Positions 1-11,572 are shown, counted from the first letter of the stretch. The stretch is 64,000 nt of DNA from an uncultured Lachnospiraceae bacterium (GCA_949840915.1 CATKXY010000001.1:124001-188000), one strand, 5' to 3'. Translations and numbers: made by a program. Notes: generated by a model not told the origin, from the letters alone.

Positions 1-534
1 GCAGGCCAGAACACAGGAGGCAATTTTGATCCCCTTTTTATCGGCCAGCTTTTCGCTGTGCATGACGGCGAAATGCGCTCCCAGAGAATTGTAAACGTGA
101 ATGCTCGGCCACAGGTTTGTGGGAGTGTCTGTCTGCCACAGCTGCGCCACCATCTGCGTGAAGATATTATCTCTGGGCATCACGCTCAGCCGCAGGTGAT
201 GGCCGTTTGGCCATAGGGTGGATATGATCAAAAAGACGGTCATACCGGTAAACAGGAATACGCAGGTTCTGTAGTAATTGGTCTTGTCTGTAAAGAACTG
301 ATACAGCACCACTGCGGACACATAGGCAAACCACAGAAAATATGGGATCACGAACACCTCCAGAAAAGGTATGTAATCATCCACGGCCATATGGATCACA
401 CGATAGTGGGACGTGACGGTTTTTTCCAGGTGCCAGAACCACAGCCAGTAAATGATACCGTATACGATCAGGGGCAGTGCGTGCCGATATTTTATAAATA
501 GTTCTCTGCATTTTTCAAAATTAATACTTTTCAT
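1..534 (-). CDS. PAP2 / inositol phosphorylceramide synthase-like membrane phosphatase (partial, 3' end off window)
   Basis: Reverse-strand reading from ATG at 534: MKSINFEKCRELFIKYRHALPLIVYGIIYWLWFWHLEKTVTSHYRVIHMAVDDYIPFLE... with WPSIHVYNSLGAHFAVMHS, a PAP2-like motif. Not in the ORF track because it runs off the edge. Confidence 0.7.
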   Translation of the reverse strand, partial: MKSINFEKCRELFIKYRHALPLIVYGIIYWLWFWHLEKTVTSHYRVIHMAVDDYIPFLEVFVIPYFLWFAYVSAVVLYQFFTDKTNYYRTCVFLFTGMTVFLIISTLWPNGHHLRLSVMPRDNIFTQMVAQLWQTDTPTNLWPSIHVYNSLGAHFAVMHSEKLADKKGIKIASCVLAC

Positions 535-870
535 ATAAATTATCCTCCGTTACGGGGAATCCCCCGGACAACATATAGTATAATCCAACCGGTCAAAAAT
601 GCAATGTATTTTTGACAATCTTATAGGAATCTTTAGGATTCTTAAGAATTTTAAGAAATTTGGGACTTCCTATTTGGAAGATATTGTATTATAATACAGT
701 TGAGATGACATCGGCTCACAGTCAAGGGCACATCCAGGACCTGTCTTTTAGAAACAATCCCTTACGGAATGATATGAATAAAGAGTGAATGATATAATTG
801 TCAGGATGAGATCATGAGGATTAAAATAAGCGGCGTCTGCTGCATTGAGAGGTGTTGACGGGAGGTATTT

Positions 871-2334
871 ATGAGAGAAAAGTATGAATCACTGGCATTG
901 TTGCAATTGAAGGAGCTGGCCAAGGTTCGCGGTCTGAAGGGCACCTCTGCAATGAAGAAGGCAGAGCTGGTGGAGGCTATGCTGGCGGAGGACGAGCGTC
1001 AGAAAGCGCTTGCCGGGACGGCGGCCGGGCAGATAACATCGGGGGCGTCGCCTGCGGCAAATGCGGCTGCCAGGGCAGCGGTTCCCGGTGCGGCGCCCGC
1101 ATCGAATACGGCCGTGAGGGAACCCGTGGAGGAGCAGGGTATGTCTTACGGACAGAGCCGTGTCCAGGAGGCCTGTGAGGAGGGGAACCAGATTCCCAAG
1201 GATTTGGACAGCGGTCTGGAGGCCAGCGGTATTTTGGAGGTTATGCCGGACGGATACGGATTTATCCGCTGTGAAAACTATCTGCCCGGTGAGAACGATG
1301 TCTATGTGGCACCCAGCCAGATACGCCGTTTCGGTTTAAAGACGGGTGATATTCTCTGCGGCAATAAGCGTGTGAAGACGCAGCAGGAGAAATTCAGCGC
1401 CCTTTTATTTGTGCGGTCCATCAACGGTTATACCCCGGAGGAATGCGCAAAACGCAAAAACTTTGAGGATATGACTCCTATTTTTCCCAATGAGCGCATT
1501 AAGCTCGAGACGCAGGGCTGCGGTGTGTCTATGCGGGTCATGGATCTGGTGAGTCCTGTGGGAAAGGGCCAGAGAGGAATGATCGTGTCGCCGCCCAAGG
1601 CCGGCAAGACCACCCTTTTAAAGGAAGTGGCCAAGTCCATTCTGCGGGCCAATCCGCGGATGCATATGCTGATTCTGCTGATCGACGAGCGTCCTGAGGA
1701 GGTAACGGATATCAAGGAGGCCATTGTCGGGCGGAATGTGGAGGTGATCTACTCTACCTTTGACGAGCTGCCCGAGCATCATAAACGCGTGTCGGAGATG
1801 GTGATCGAGCGGGCGAAACGCCTGGTGGAGCACAAGAAGGATGTGGTTATCCTGCTTGACAGTATCACTCGTCTCACAAGGGCCTATAATCAGGTAGTTC
1901 CCCCCAGCGGGCGCACTCTGTCGGGAGGCCTTGACCCGGCGGCGCTGCATATGCCCAAGCGCTTTTTTGGCGCGGCGCGCAATATGCGTGAGGGAGGCAG
2001 TCTGACGATTCTTGCCACCGCGCTGGTGGAGACCGGAAGCAAGATGGACGACGTGGTCTATGAGGAGTTCAAGGGAACCGGCAATATGGAGATCGTATTG
2101 GACCGCAAGCTTTCCGAGAAGCGTATTTTCCCCGCCATTGATCTTGCGAAATCAAGCACCAGAAGGGAGGACCTGCTGCTTGACGGTGAGGAGCTGGAGG
2201 CTATCAATATCATGCGCAAGGCGCTGAACGGAATGAAATCCGACGAGGCGACAGACCGGATTCTCGATATGTTCGCCCACACGAGGAATAATTTTGAGTT
2301 TGTGAATATGGTCAAGAAAAACAGATTTATTTAA
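871..2334 (+). CDS. rho: Transcription termination factor Rho
   Basis: Rho N-term SAP-like helix, RNA-binding domain ([37 protein letters not shown]), Walker A ([11 protein letters not shown]), [13 protein letters not shown]. Confidence 0.97.
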   Translation: MREKYESLALLQLKELAKVRGLKGTSAMKKAELVEAMLAEDERQKALAGTAAGQITSGASPAANAAARAAVPGAAPASNTAVREPVEEQGMSYGQSRVQEACEEGNQIPKDLDSGLEASGILEVMPDGYGFIRCENYLPGENDVYVAPSQIRRFGLKTGDILCGNKRVKTQQEKFSALLFVRSINGYTPEECAKRKNFEDMTPIFPNERIKLETQGCGVSMRVMDLVSPVGKGQRGMIVSPPKAGKTTLLKEVAKSILRANPRMHMLILLIDERPEEVTDIKEAIVGRNVEVIYSTFDELPEHHKRVSEMVIERAKRLVEHKKDVVILLDSITRLTRAYNQVVPPSGRTLSGGLDPAALHMPKRFFGAARNMREGGSLTILATALVETGSKMDDVVYEEFKGTGNMEIVLDRKLSEKRIFPAIDLAKSSTRREDLLLDGEELEAINIMRKALNGMKSDEATDRILDMFAHTRNNFEFVNMVKKNRFI

Positions 2335-2467
2335 ATTCATTAATTTTGAATTTGGGTATTGCAAGCAGTGCTTGTCTGTGTTACAATAATACCGCTGTTT
2401 GTGGTTCCATAAGCAGTGCGGATGAGAACAAAACTAATACACGATATTTGCATAGAGAGGTGAAAGC

Positions 2468-2668
2468 ATGAAAGAAGGAATCCATCCCCAGTACTATCAG
2501 GCTACCGTTACCTGCAACTGTGGCAACACATTCGTGACCGGCTCTACCAAGCCCGAGATTCACGTGGAGGTCTGCTCCAAATGTCATTCATTCTACACAG
2601 GTCAGCAGAAAACCGCAAGAGCTGACGGACGCATTGATAAGTTCAACAAGAAATACGGTGTCAAATAA
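2468..2668 (+). CDS. rpmE: 50S ribosomal protein L31 (zinc/Cys-containing form)
   Basis: [48 protein letters not shown]; four Cys retained. Confidence 0.97.
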   Translation: MKEGIHPQYYQATVTCNCGNTFVTGSTKPEIHVEVCSKCHSFYTGQQKTARADGRIDKFNKKYGVK

Positions 2669-2680
2669 GAATGCAGGCGA

Positions 2681-2712
2681 AAGGTTGAGGTATTTCTATC
2701 TCAACCTTTTTT
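2681..2712 (+). terminator. Rho-independent terminator after rpmE
   Basis: AAGGTTGAG-GTATTTCTAT-CTCAACCTTTTTT hairpin followed by T-run. Confidence 0.85.
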
Positions 2713-2795
2713 GTCTCAACCTTTTGTTATTCCCGGGGGAATATTACTGTCGGAGGACGCCGGGGCAATCAGAGTAAATCAGAGCAGGAGCAGTT

Positions 2796-3842
2796 ATGGC
2801 GAGGAAGAAGAGCAGTCGCTACTCCGGAATCGGCGGACAGGCCGTTCTGGAGGGCGTTATGATGAAGAATAAAGAGCGTTACGCCATCGCGGTGCGAAAG
2901 CCAAACGGCGAGATCGATGTGGAGCTTGAGAATTATCAGGAGCTGGTGCACGGCAACAAGCTGAAAAAGCTTCCGCTGATCCGCGGGGTGTTTAATTTTC
3001 TGGATTCCATGATTCTTGGGATGAAAGCCCTGAATCATTCCGCATCTTTCTATGAGGAGGAGAGCGGCGGGAAGGAGCCGGGTAAGACTTCTAATGGGGG
3101 CGGCAGCGGCGAGAAGCTGATGAGTCTGCTGGTGGCGCTTTTTTCCGTGGCGCTGGCAGTGGGTATTTTTATAGTATTGCCCTATTTCATTTCATTGTTT
3201 TTTGAGAGATATATCAGAAATGCGTCTCTGCTGGCGATCCTGGAGGGATGTATCCGCATTGTGATATTTTTGCTCTACGCATGGGGCATCAGTGCGATGA
3301 AGGATATCAGGCGTCTGTACCAATATCACGGCGCGGAGCATAAATGCATCAACTGTATCGAGAAGGGGAGGCCGCTCACGGTCCACAATGTGATGAGAAG
3401 TTCCAGACAGCACAGGCGCTGCGGCACAAGCTTTATCTTTTTTGTGCTGCTGGTGAGTGTTATTCTGTTTTTCTTTATCAGGGTGGACAATGTGGTGGAA
3501 AAGGTGGTGCTGCGCATCCTGCTCATGCCTGTGGTAGCCGGTATTTCCTATGAATTGATCCGTCTGGCGGGAAGAAGCGACAATATCGTCGTTCGGCTTC
3601 TGTCTGCTCCCGGCATGTGCATTCAGCGTCTGACTACCAGAGAGCCTGACGAGCAGATGGTCGAGGTGGCCATCGCGGCAGTGGAGGCCGTATTTGACTG
3701 GAAGACATATCTTCATAATGTGTTTGGCTATGAGGTGGATGAGACGTGGATGGACGACTCGGGCCGGAAGAGTGCGGATCCGGGTCTGGCTTCGGACGCC
3801 GTTTTGCCCGACGATTCCGGGGAGGCCGGACAGCCGTCATGA
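2796..3842 (+). CDS. DUF1385 domain-containing membrane protein
   Basis: GGQAVLEGVMMKNKERYAIAVRKPNGEI ... YHGAEHKCINCIEKG; characteristic DUF1385 sequence. Confidence 0.9.
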   Translation: MARKKSSRYSGIGGQAVLEGVMMKNKERYAIAVRKPNGEIDVELENYQELVHGNKLKKLPLIRGVFNFLDSMILGMKALNHSASFYEEESGGKEPGKTSNGGGSGEKLMSLLVALFSVALAVGIFIVLPYFISLFFERYIRNASLLAILEGCIRIVIFLLYAWGISAMKDIRRLYQYHGAEHKCINCIEKGRPLTVHNVMRSSRQHRRCGTSFIFFVLLVSVILFFFIRVDNVVEKVVLRILLMPVVAGISYELIRLAGRSDNIVVRLLSAPGMCIQRLTTREPDEQMVEVAIAAVEAVFDWKTYLHNVFGYEVDETWMDDSGRKSADPGLASDAVLPDDSGEAGQPS

Positions 3843-4681
3843 TATACAGAGAGTGTTATGATCGGGGCAGGGCTGTGCTTGAGACGGCAGGTGTGCCGGA
3901 GGCGGCTTTGGATGCCAGGCTGCTGCTGGAATATGTCTGCGGGACAGACCGGAACACGCTTTTGGTCCATGGCGACCGGGAAGTGACGGCAAAGGAGCAG
4001 AGCCGCTATGAAGCCCTGACAGCCCGGCGTGCGCGCCGGATTCCCCTGCAGCATCTCACGGGCGTGCAGGAGTTTATGGGGCTGACGTTCCGGGTGAATG
4101 AGCATGTGCTGATTCCAAGGCAGGATACGGAGATTCTGGCAGAGGAGGTTCTGCGCAGACTGCATGACGGGATGCGCATTCTGGATCTGTGTACCGGGAG
4201 CGGCTGTATTCTCATAAGTCTTCTGCATTATTCCAATGAATGCAGCGGTGTAGGGGCGGATATCTCGCAGGAGGCGCTGAAGGTGGCGGCAGAGAATGCC
4301 GGACGGCTTCTGGGTGCAGAGCGGTCCGTTGAATTTTTGCAGAGCGATCTGTTTGAGGAGATATCAGGCAAGTACGAAATCATTGTCTCCAATCCTCCCT
4401 ATATCGCGCGGGACGAGATACCGGGTCTGATGCCGGAGGTTCGAGAGCATGAGCCCGTGACGGCCCTGGACGGCGGAGAGGACGGGTTGGACTTTTACAG
4501 AGAGATCACAGAGAAAAGCAGAGCATATCTGAAGGGCGGCGGAATGTTGTTCTTTGAGATCGGATGCAGCCAGGGGGCTGCAGTGCAGGAATGTATGAGA
4601 CAAAACGGTTTTGCGGAGACTGTGATCGTGAAAGATTATTCCGGTCTGGACCGGGTGGTCTATGGCACATGGTGCGGATAA
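3839..4681 (+). CDS. prmC: Peptide chain release factor N(5)-glutamine methyltransferase
   Basis: [10 protein letters not shown]..., [32 protein letters not shown] overlaps the TGA of the DUF1385 gene. Confidence 0.95.
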   Translation: MIYRECYDRGRAVLETAGVPEAALDARLLLEYVCGTDRNTLLVHGDREVTAKEQSRYEALTARRARRIPLQHLTGVQEFMGLTFRVNEHVLIPRQDTEILAEEVLRRLHDGMRILDLCTGSGCILISLLHYSNECSGVGADISQEALKVAAENAGRLLGAERSVEFLQSDLFEEISGKYEIIVSNPPYIARDEIPGLMPEVREHEPVTALDGGEDGLDFYREITEKSRAYLKGGGMLFFEIGCSQGAAVQECMRQNGFAETVIVKDYSGLDRVVYGTWCG

Positions 4682-4728
4682 GCCCGCAAAATATCCGGTT
4701 TGGTGTGGAGAAAGGCATGGTTATTAAT

Positions 4729-5805
4729 ATGTTTGACAGATTAGAGGATTTATTGATTCGGTTTGAGGAGATCTTGGGGGAGCTTCATGAGCCCACTGTC
4801 GCCAACAATCAGGAGCGTTTCCGCAAGCTGATGAAGGAGCAGAGCGATCTGACTCCTATTGTGGAGGCCTACAAAGAATATAAAAAATGCAGACAGGACG
4901 TCGAAGACTCTCTGGCCATGCTGGATGAGGAGAGCGACGAAGAGATGCGCGACATGATCAAGGAGACTCTGAACGAGAGCCGGAACCGTGTACAGGAGCT
5001 GGAACAGGAGCTGAAGGTCCTGCTGCTGCCCAAAGACCCCAACGACGACAAGAACGTGATCGTAGAGATCCGCGCCGGCGCAGGCGGGGATGAGGCGGCG
5101 CTGTTTGCGGCGGAGATTTACCGCATGTATGTGCATTATGCCGAGGGAAGACACTGGAGAGTGGAGACCATGAATGTGGATGAGATCGGCATTGGCGGCA
5201 TGAAGGAAGTCCAGTTTATGATAAACGGGCAGGGGGCGTACTCCGTGATGAAGTATGAGAGCGGCGTACACCGCGTGCAGCGCGTGCCGGAGACAGAGAG
5301 CGGCGGGCGCATTCATACCTCTACCATCAGCGTGGCGGTGATGCCTGAGGTGGACGAGGATATCGATATCAAGATTGAGGACAAGGATATCCGCATTGAT
5401 GTGATGCGCGCCTCGGGAAACGGCGGCCAGTGTGTAAATACCACGGATTCCGCGGTGCGTCTGACACATTACCCCACGGGTATCGTAGTCTACAGCCAGA
5501 CGGAGAAGTCTCAGATACAGAACAAGGCAAAGGCATTTGCCCTGCTGAAGGCGAAGCTCTATGACATCGAGCAGCAGCAGCGCCATGACGCTGAGGCGGA
5601 GCTGCGCCGCAGCCAGATCGGAACCGGTGACCGCTCGGAGAAGATACGCACCTACAATTTCCCTCAGGGACGTGTGACGGATCACCGGATCGGCCTGACG
5701 ATCTACAAGCTGGACAAGGTTATGAACGGCGATATCCAGGAGATCCTTGATGCCTGCATCGCCGCCGACCAGGCGGCAAAGCTAGTGAAAATGAATGAAA
5801 ACTAG
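4729..5805 (+). CDS. prfA: Peptide chain release factor 1
   Basis: GGQ motif ([26 protein letters not shown]), RF1 codon-recognition domain, follows prmC. Start assigned at [16 protein letters not shown] at 4717 is also possible. Confidence 0.96.
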   Translation: MFDRLEDLLIRFEEILGELHEPTVANNQERFRKLMKEQSDLTPIVEAYKEYKKCRQDVEDSLAMLDEESDEEMRDMIKETLNESRNRVQELEQELKVLLLPKDPNDDKNVIVEIRAGAGGDEAALFAAEIYRMYVHYAEGRHWRVETMNVDEIGIGGMKEVQFMINGQGAYSVMKYESGVHRVQRVPETESGGRIHTSTISVAVMPEVDEDIDIKIEDKDIRIDVMRASGNGGQCVNTTDSAVRLTHYPTGIVVYSQTEKSQIQNKAKAFALLKAKLYDIEQQQRHDAEAELRRSQIGTGDRSEKIRTYNFPQGRVTDHRIGLTIYKLDKVMNGDIQEILDACIAADQAAKLVKMNEN

Positions 5806-5902
5806 AGGCCGCCTGGTCGGCTTGGACCGAGGCGGCAAAGTGAAACTGAACGAAAACTAGAGGCCGCCTGGTCGGCTTGGACCGAGGCGGCAAAATTAGT
5901 GA
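5767..5902 (+). repeat. Tandem direct repeat (55-58 bp unit) spanning the prfA 3' end, with hairpins at 5808-5836 and 5863-5891
   Basis: GACC(G)AGGCGGCAAAG...GAAAACTAGAGGCCGCCTGGTCGGCTTG occurs twice, then a third partial copy GACCGAGGCGGCAAAATTAGTGAAAAGG. Confidence 0.9.
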
Positions 5903-5914
5903 AAAGGATTGTTT

Positions 5915-6706
5915 TTACATCCCCGGCAGGCATACACGGATATCCATATCCCGGCTGCCGATGTACATATCCCGGTTTCCGTCCAGGGTGTGATATTTTA
6001 TGATGCTGTAATCTTCGTATTGATATAAAGCGCTGCCGCCGTCATCGTAAGAGAGCTCTTTTGCGATGCCGTTTCTCACATCCTGATTTGCGCGGACAAG
6101 CAGAGCGCGCAAGGTGATTTTGTCACTTTCCAGAGCCTCCGGCAGAGACAGGGTCTGATTGTCAACACTTATGGTGATATCGGATATTCCGTAATAGTAG
6201 AGACCTTCGCAGATCATTACCTTTTCCGGGCTATCAGGGTGTTCGGACGGTATGATGGAGAGGTCAAAATCACGGAATCCTTCCGTGGAGATGTCGTCTG
6301 TAATCATTTCAAAATCGGACCTCAGAGAGGGAGTTTCAAAATAATAGACCACGACTCTGCGCCCCTCTCCGTACAGATAGTCGGGGTGTTCAGACGGGTA
6401 TCTGACCGTAAATCTGTCGGACAGCTGCCGTTCTTCTTCATATTCATCAGGTTCCACGATCATATAGGAGTCTGTCTCTTCAATAACGGTTCCCAGAAAG
6501 CTGTGTTCAATTGTGGTGTCAATATCCGGTGTGACGGTTTCCGGCGTACAAATATCCGGCGGGGATATTTCGGAAGGAATTATCTGCGTCTCCCGGGAAG
6601 TGGGTTCGGAAGCGGGAGTATCCATATTGGTATCTAAACCGCCTGCGCATCCGGTCAGCAATAAGAAATGGATCAGTATCAAAGGAAATAGCTTCTTTTT
6701 TTTCAT
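5915..6706 (-). CDS. Putative lipoprotein, unknown function
   Basis: MKKKKLFPLILIHFLLLTGCAGG: signal peptide with lipobox LTGC. Confidence 0.75.
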   Translation of the reverse strand: MKKKKLFPLILIHFLLLTGCAGGLDTNMDTPASEPTSRETQIIPSEISPPDICTPETVTPDIDTTIEHSFLGTVIEETDSYMIVEPDEYEEERQLSDRFTVRYPSEHPDYLYGEGRRVVVYYFETPSLRSDFEMITDDISTEGFRDFDLSIIPSEHPDSPEKVMICEGLYYYGISDITISVDNQTLSLPEALESDKITLRALLVRANQDVRNGIAKELSYDDGGSALYQYEDYSIIKYHTLDGNRDMYIGSRDMDIRVCLPGM

Positions 6707-6958
6707 CCTAAACCCTCCGTGCGGTCTGTTGATTTGGTTTTATCGGTGGCTTTATATCTGTATAGACGCAGAAAATCCCGGAAGGTTTCAGGTATCCGGG
6801 ATTATTTTCCCGGGAATTTTTAAGATTGCGGCGACAGGAATTTTGACTTTGCAGGAAGCAGTACTTTTGTGATATAATCAATTTTATATATCTATTATTC
6901 AATGAATCGTTATGACAAAAGTCCGGCATGTGTGTCAGAGTGAGTCTGGGGAGGCAAT

Positions 6959-9900
6959 ATGGATATTCAGGAAATGTTCTCGATACTTGGATTGGATGAG
7001 ACGACGGATGCTGACCTGATCAGGGCAGCATATCTAAAGCGATTAAACACCGTGAACCCGGAGGATAACCCCGAGGGCTTTAAGAGACTGCGCAGGGCAT
7101 ACGAGGAAGCGTTGCTCTACGGGAAACGGCAGATTGGGCCAGAGGAGGGTCGGACGGATGATCCGGTGGAGATTTTCCTGTGCAAGGCTGAGGAAATCTA
7201 TCGCTCCATCTCGCGGAGGATTGATAAAGCGGAGTGGGAAAAGCTGCTGGGGGATGAGATTCTGGATGATCTGGATCTGGGGGAGGATGCCAAGTGGCGT
7301 CTCTTTGCGATGCTGGCGGATAAATTTCGTATACCTTCAGATATCTGGCGTGTTTTAGACCATGTTTTCGGAATTGTGCAAAACGAGAAGACCTTCAAGG
7401 AACATCTGAATGTGAATTTTGTAGATTTTATGGTTCGCAACATTGTGTCGGATACGGAGGAAGGTCAGTTTACTTATGCCAGATTTGAAGGAAGGGACCA
7501 GGCGGATTATGATAGCTTTCTGGACGCGTATTACAAGCTGAGACGGTTTCTTGACACGCGAGAGCCGGAGGATAGAGACGAATGGGAGAAGGAGATATCC
7601 AGACAGGAGGCTTTTTTGGATTCCATGCAAATCTCTCATCCGAGATATGTGCTGGACAAGGCCCGTATCTGCATGATCCGCGGGGAGAAAGCGGAGGCGG
7701 AAAGAATCGCCCGGGAAATACTCGCACAAGAGTCCGGCCCGGATAAGGATCCATATGTTCTTCTGGGGAGTGCAGCGGTACTGAGGCAGTGCGGGTACGG
7801 CGATGAGGCGGAAGCTTTATTGCGGGAGCTTTTGGAACAGGAGAATCTAAACAGCGGTCTGATTTACATGGCGTCCTGGAACATGGCAGAAATATGCTTT
7901 GAAAGGGATAATCTGGTTGAAGCCAGAACCTATGTGAGAGCGGCGCGCCGATGTTATAATACGAAGGAAACCCTGGAGCTGGAAAATGAGATCTGCAGGG
8001 CACTGCTTTCTCTCTATACCGGGGAGCGGAAAGATTCGCTGACCCGGGAGGACGGTCTGCTTCTGGCAAAGGTGTTTTTACATTTGGATCAGGAGAAGCA
8101 GGCATTGGCGTTCTTTGAGGAACATCCTTTGCTTGAGGAGGATGCGTCGGATTGTCATCTGCTGAAGGGTTTGATATTGTTGGGATGCGGCGAGGCTGAG
8201 CGGGTGCTGAAGGAGGCGGAGGCCTACAGAAGATGCCTGCTGTCCGAAGAAAGTGACGCCGTGCCGCAGACAGAGGAGAACGAGAAGAAGACGCAGGAGC
8301 TGGCACAATCCTGGAGGATGGAGGCACAGGCTTTCCATCAGCTCTATTTGAAATCCAGGGAGGCGGACCCGGAGGGGGCGGCTCTGCTCAAGGATAAGAC
8401 GATGAACGCTATCAATGCGGCGATTGAGCTTTGCCCGGATGAGGTGCATTTTCTGGCTGTGAAGGTAGTCTTTTTAGATGATTTCGGGGAGTACGAGCAG
8501 ATCGTTGAAGTATGCAGGCGGATTCTTGAGTTCGCTTCGGATGATTTCTATGCATATTATTATCTGCAGGATGCATGTATGAAGCTTGACAGGGCGCAGG
8601 AGGTGGTGGACACATTTTATGCGGCCCGCAGAATCTATGATAAAATGCCGCGGATCTATGAACATGCGGTTACGATATTTATCAGATACGGACAGTACCG
8701 GGATGCGGCGCGCGTGCTGGATCTGGCAGAGGAATCGGGCGTGGCTTCGCAGCTGCTTTCTCTGCAAAGGTTCAAAGTGATGCGTCAGAATGTGACGGAC
8801 GAGACATCGTTTAAAAAGGCGGACGCGTATGCGGAGGAATTGTTGACGGAGCTTGAGAACGCAATGGAGCAGTCTGAGGAGACAAGGGACGAAACGGCCG
8901 GATATCTTGCGGAGGCCCGCCTTCAGCGCTGCTATCTGTATGACAGTCCCCAGGCCGGGCATATCAATTGGGCTGAGCGGCTCGATAAGATGGAGCAGTG
9001 GGCAAAGGAGACGCTTGAAATCTCCGACAATATAAATATGCGGTATTTTCTGGGAAGATTATACTGTCAGTACAGAAACGACACGAAAAGGGCGCTGGAA
9101 CAATTGAAGATCTGCGAGGAGCGCGGCATGACATTTCCGTGGCTGTTTCATTATATCGGAGCCTGTTACCGTGAAGACGGGAAATTGAATGATGCCATTG
9201 CCTATGATAAAAGAGCTCTGGAGGGATATCCGGAGGAAGAAGAATTCATTTATACGCTTTCCTGGAGATATCGGGAGAAGTTCGTCAACACAGCCCAGAA
9301 GGAGTATGCGGACGAATCATTCCGCTACATAGAGACGCTTCGGAGTAAATTTGGTGACAGCGGGCGTGAATACTGGCAGCTGGCGGTGCTGTATCTGCGG
9401 TGCGGGGATAAGGAGAAGGCGCTGGAATGTGCCGATCTCTCACTGAAGGACGGAGAAACCGCTCTGCGCTGGCAGCAGAAGGGGAAGATTTTGGAGATGC
9501 TCGACCGCGGAGACGAGGCGTTTGAATGCTATCAGAAGAGCATTGAGCTTGCGCGCGCGTCGGGCTCAGACAGAAAGTATCCGTTTACACAGAGCTATTG
9601 GTATTTTGTATACAAAGGGGATTATGAGGGCGGCGTAACATGGTTTCGCGGTCAGCAGCCTCTGGTATTGTCGGAGGAGCAGCGCAGGGATAATCTCGAT
9701 TCGATCATGAATCTGTATAAGTCGGCGCATCGGTGGGATGAGGCCCTGGGTATGATCGCGGAGATCTACGGCGGCACAAAGCTCTCGGAGCATGTATGTG
9801 ATTCGTGGGAGCTTGAGGGAGAGAGGATCATGAATCTGCTTGACCTCTATCAATTGACGCTCCCGGACGAGGAGCTTCCGGACAAGGCAGATCAGGCCCG

Positions 9901-10540
9901 CAGACTGCTGGAGGGGGCGGGGAGTGAGACGCTTTGCAACGATCCCGGCGGAAAGCTGGAGGCTTACCGGGAGCTGGGCTACCTCTATGCGGACAATCTT
10001 CTGGATGATGAGACTGCATTGGTTTACTTCGAGAAAGCGCTGGAACAGTTTAAGCTGCAGGGAAAAGATGCTGATATGGACGACTGGCAGCACCTGCTGA
10101 TCAGTATCATGCGCTGTTATTGGCAGCTCGGGGAACAGGAGCGGGCACAGTCTTACGGGGAGCTTTATATGCAGAAGCTGGCAGAGCGTTATGAGGACTG
10201 CGGGGAACTCGGTAAGAGCGTGGAGGAATTGTATGGCGCAGCATGCGGAGGTGAGAGGAATCATCTGTCAGATCTGATCCAGCTCAACATTTTCTGCGGA
10301 AACCCGGACAAGGCGCGCCGTCTTGCGGACAGGATGGAGAAAAGCGGGTGGTGCTGGTGGTGTCCCAGGAAGGTCTGCACTGAGGAGTGGGACTGCAGAG
10401 GATATCTGGCATTGGCCGACGGGGACACGGAGAGAGCAAAAGAGTGTTTTGAGCGGGCGCTGGAGAGTACCCCCAACGGTTACGGCGGAGCCAGAAGAGA
10501 GCTGAAGCGCATGGGAATTGGGGATCGGAAATCTGTTTGA
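6959..10540 (+). CDS. Large J-domain-like / TPR-repeat protein (1193 aa)
   Basis: N-terminal MFSILGLDETTDADLIRAAYLKRLNTVNPEDNPEGFKRLRRAYEEAL resembles a DnaJ domain; the remainder is repetitive TPR-like helices. Confidence 0.8.
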   Translation: MDIQEMFSILGLDETTDADLIRAAYLKRLNTVNPEDNPEGFKRLRRAYEEALLYGKRQIGPEEGRTDDPVEIFLCKAEEIYRSISRRIDKAEWEKLLGDEILDDLDLGEDAKWRLFAMLADKFRIPSDIWRVLDHVFGIVQNEKTFKEHLNVNFVDFMVRNIVSDTEEGQFTYARFEGRDQADYDSFLDAYYKLRRFLDTREPEDRDEWEKEISRQEAFLDSMQISHPRYVLDKARICMIRGEKAEAERIAREILAQESGPDKDPYVLLGSAAVLRQCGYGDEAEALLRELLEQENLNSGLIYMASWNMAEICFERDNLVEARTYVRAARRCYNTKETLELENEICRALLSLYTGERKDSLTREDGLLLAKVFLHLDQEKQALAFFEEHPLLEEDASDCHLLKGLILLGCGEAERVLKEAEAYRRCLLSEESDAVPQTEENEKKTQELAQSWRMEAQAFHQLYLKSREADPEGAALLKDKTMNAINAAIELCPDEVHFLAVKVVFLDDFGEYEQIVEVCRRILEFASDDFYAYYYLQDACMKLDRAQEVVDTFYAARRIYDKMPRIYEHAVTIFIRYGQYRDAARVLDLAEESGVASQLLSLQRFKVMRQNVTDETSFKKADAYAEELLTELENAMEQSEETRDETAGYLAEARLQRCYLYDSPQAGHINWAERLDKMEQWAKETLEISDNINMRYFLGRLYCQYRNDTKRALEQLKICEERGMTFPWLFHYIGACYREDGKLNDAIAYDKRALEGYPEEEEFIYTLSWRYREKFVNTAQKEYADESFRYIETLRSKFGDSGREYWQLAVLYLRCGDKEKALECADLSLKDGETALRWQQKGKILEMLDRGDEAFECYQKSIELARASGSDRKYPFTQSYWYFVYKGDYEGGVTWFRGQQPLVLSEEQRRDNLDSIMNLYKSAHRWDEALGMIAEIYGGTKLSEHVCDSWELEGERIMNLLDLYQLTLPDEELPDKADQARRLLEGAGSETLCNDPGGKLEAYRELGYLYADNLLDDETALVYFEKALEQFKLQGKDADMDDWQHLLISIMRCYWQLGEQERAQSYGELYMQKLAERYEDCGELGKSVEELYGAACGGERNHLSDLIQLNIFCGNPDKARRLADRMEKSGWCWWCPRKVCTEEWDCRGYLALADGDTERAKECFERALESTPNGYGGARRELKRMGIGDRKSV

Positions 10541-10587
10541 GGAAAGACGCGTTTTATCCGCCGGGCGGCGGGGAAGGAGAACGGAAT

Positions 10588-11550
10588 ATGCAGTACATAA
10601 AACTCGGTGATTCGGATATACAGGTGTCGCGGCTCTGCGTGGGGTGTATGAGTTTTGGAAAGGCGTCGGCGGATTTTCATGAGTGGACGCTGGATCCCCG
10701 GGAGACGGAGACGCTGGTGAAGCATGCTCTGGATCTGGGCATCAATTTTTTTGACACTGCCAACGGTTATTCCCACGGTACCAGTGAGGAATATCTGGGC
10801 AGGGCGCTGCGCAATAACATTGCGAGGGAAAAGGCGGTGATCGCCACCAAGGTGTATTTCAATGAGGGACATCTGTCCAGAGAGGCCATCAACCGGGAGA
10901 TAGACGGGTCCCTGAAGCGCCTCGGGACGGATTATGTGGATCTGTATATCATCCACCGCTTTGATTACGGCACGCCCATAGAGGAGACCATGGAGGCCCT
11001 TGACGGGCTGGTAAGGGCGGGAAAGGTCAGGGCGCTCGGAGCGTCGGCCATGTACGGTTATCAGTTTATGAATATGCAGCTGGCGGCCGAGAAAAACGGA
11101 TGGACAAAGTTTGTCTCCATGCAGAATCACTATAATCTGCTCTACCGGGAGGATGAGCGGGAGCTGATTCCCGTGTGCAGGCAGATGGGCGTGGCGCTGA
11201 CTCCGTACAGTCCGCTGGCGGCGGGGAGACTTTCCCGCACGGAGTGGAAGACGGGCTCAAAGCGCAGTCAGACCGATTATATGGCATCCGGGAAATACGA
11301 TGAGACGAAGGAGCAGGATTATCAGATTGTTCTGCGGGTAAAAGAGCTGGCGGACAAATATCATGCGTCCATGACTCAGATTGCACTTGCATGGCTGTTT
11401 GCGAAGGGGGCGGCCTCGCCGTTGATCGGCGCCACAAAGGCGGAGTATTTTGACGATGCGGCCGGGGCGCTTGACATGGAACTTACTGAGGAGGAGATCA
11501 GTTATCTGGAGGAGCTCTATCTGCCGCACAGGATAAAGGGCGCTCTGTGA
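10588..11550 (+). CDS. Aldo/keto reductase
   Basis: MQYIKLGDSDIQVSRLCVGCMSFGKA...FFDTANGYSHGTSEEYLGRAL...KVYF; start moved to internal ATG with RBS-like GGAGAACGG. Confidence 0.93.
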   Translation: MQYIKLGDSDIQVSRLCVGCMSFGKASADFHEWTLDPRETETLVKHALDLGINFFDTANGYSHGTSEEYLGRALRNNIAREKAVIATKVYFNEGHLSREAINREIDGSLKRLGTDYVDLYIIHRFDYGTPIEETMEALDGLVRAGKVRALGASAMYGYQFMNMQLAAEKNGWTKFVSMQNHYNLLYREDERELIPVCRQMGVALTPYSPLAAGRLSRTEWKTGSKRSQTDYMASGKYDETKEQDYQIVLRVKELADKYHASMTQIALAWLFAKGAASPLIGATKAEYFDDAAGALDMELTEEEISYLEELYLPHRIKGAL

Positions 11551-11572
11551 TATTTGAGATGTAAAGGGTGTT

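Noticed and set aside
4750-5685. Long antisense ORF opposite prfA (311 aa)
   Set aside because: Fully opposite a confidently identified conserved gene; translation is low-complexity His/Leu-rich as expected for a shadow ORF.
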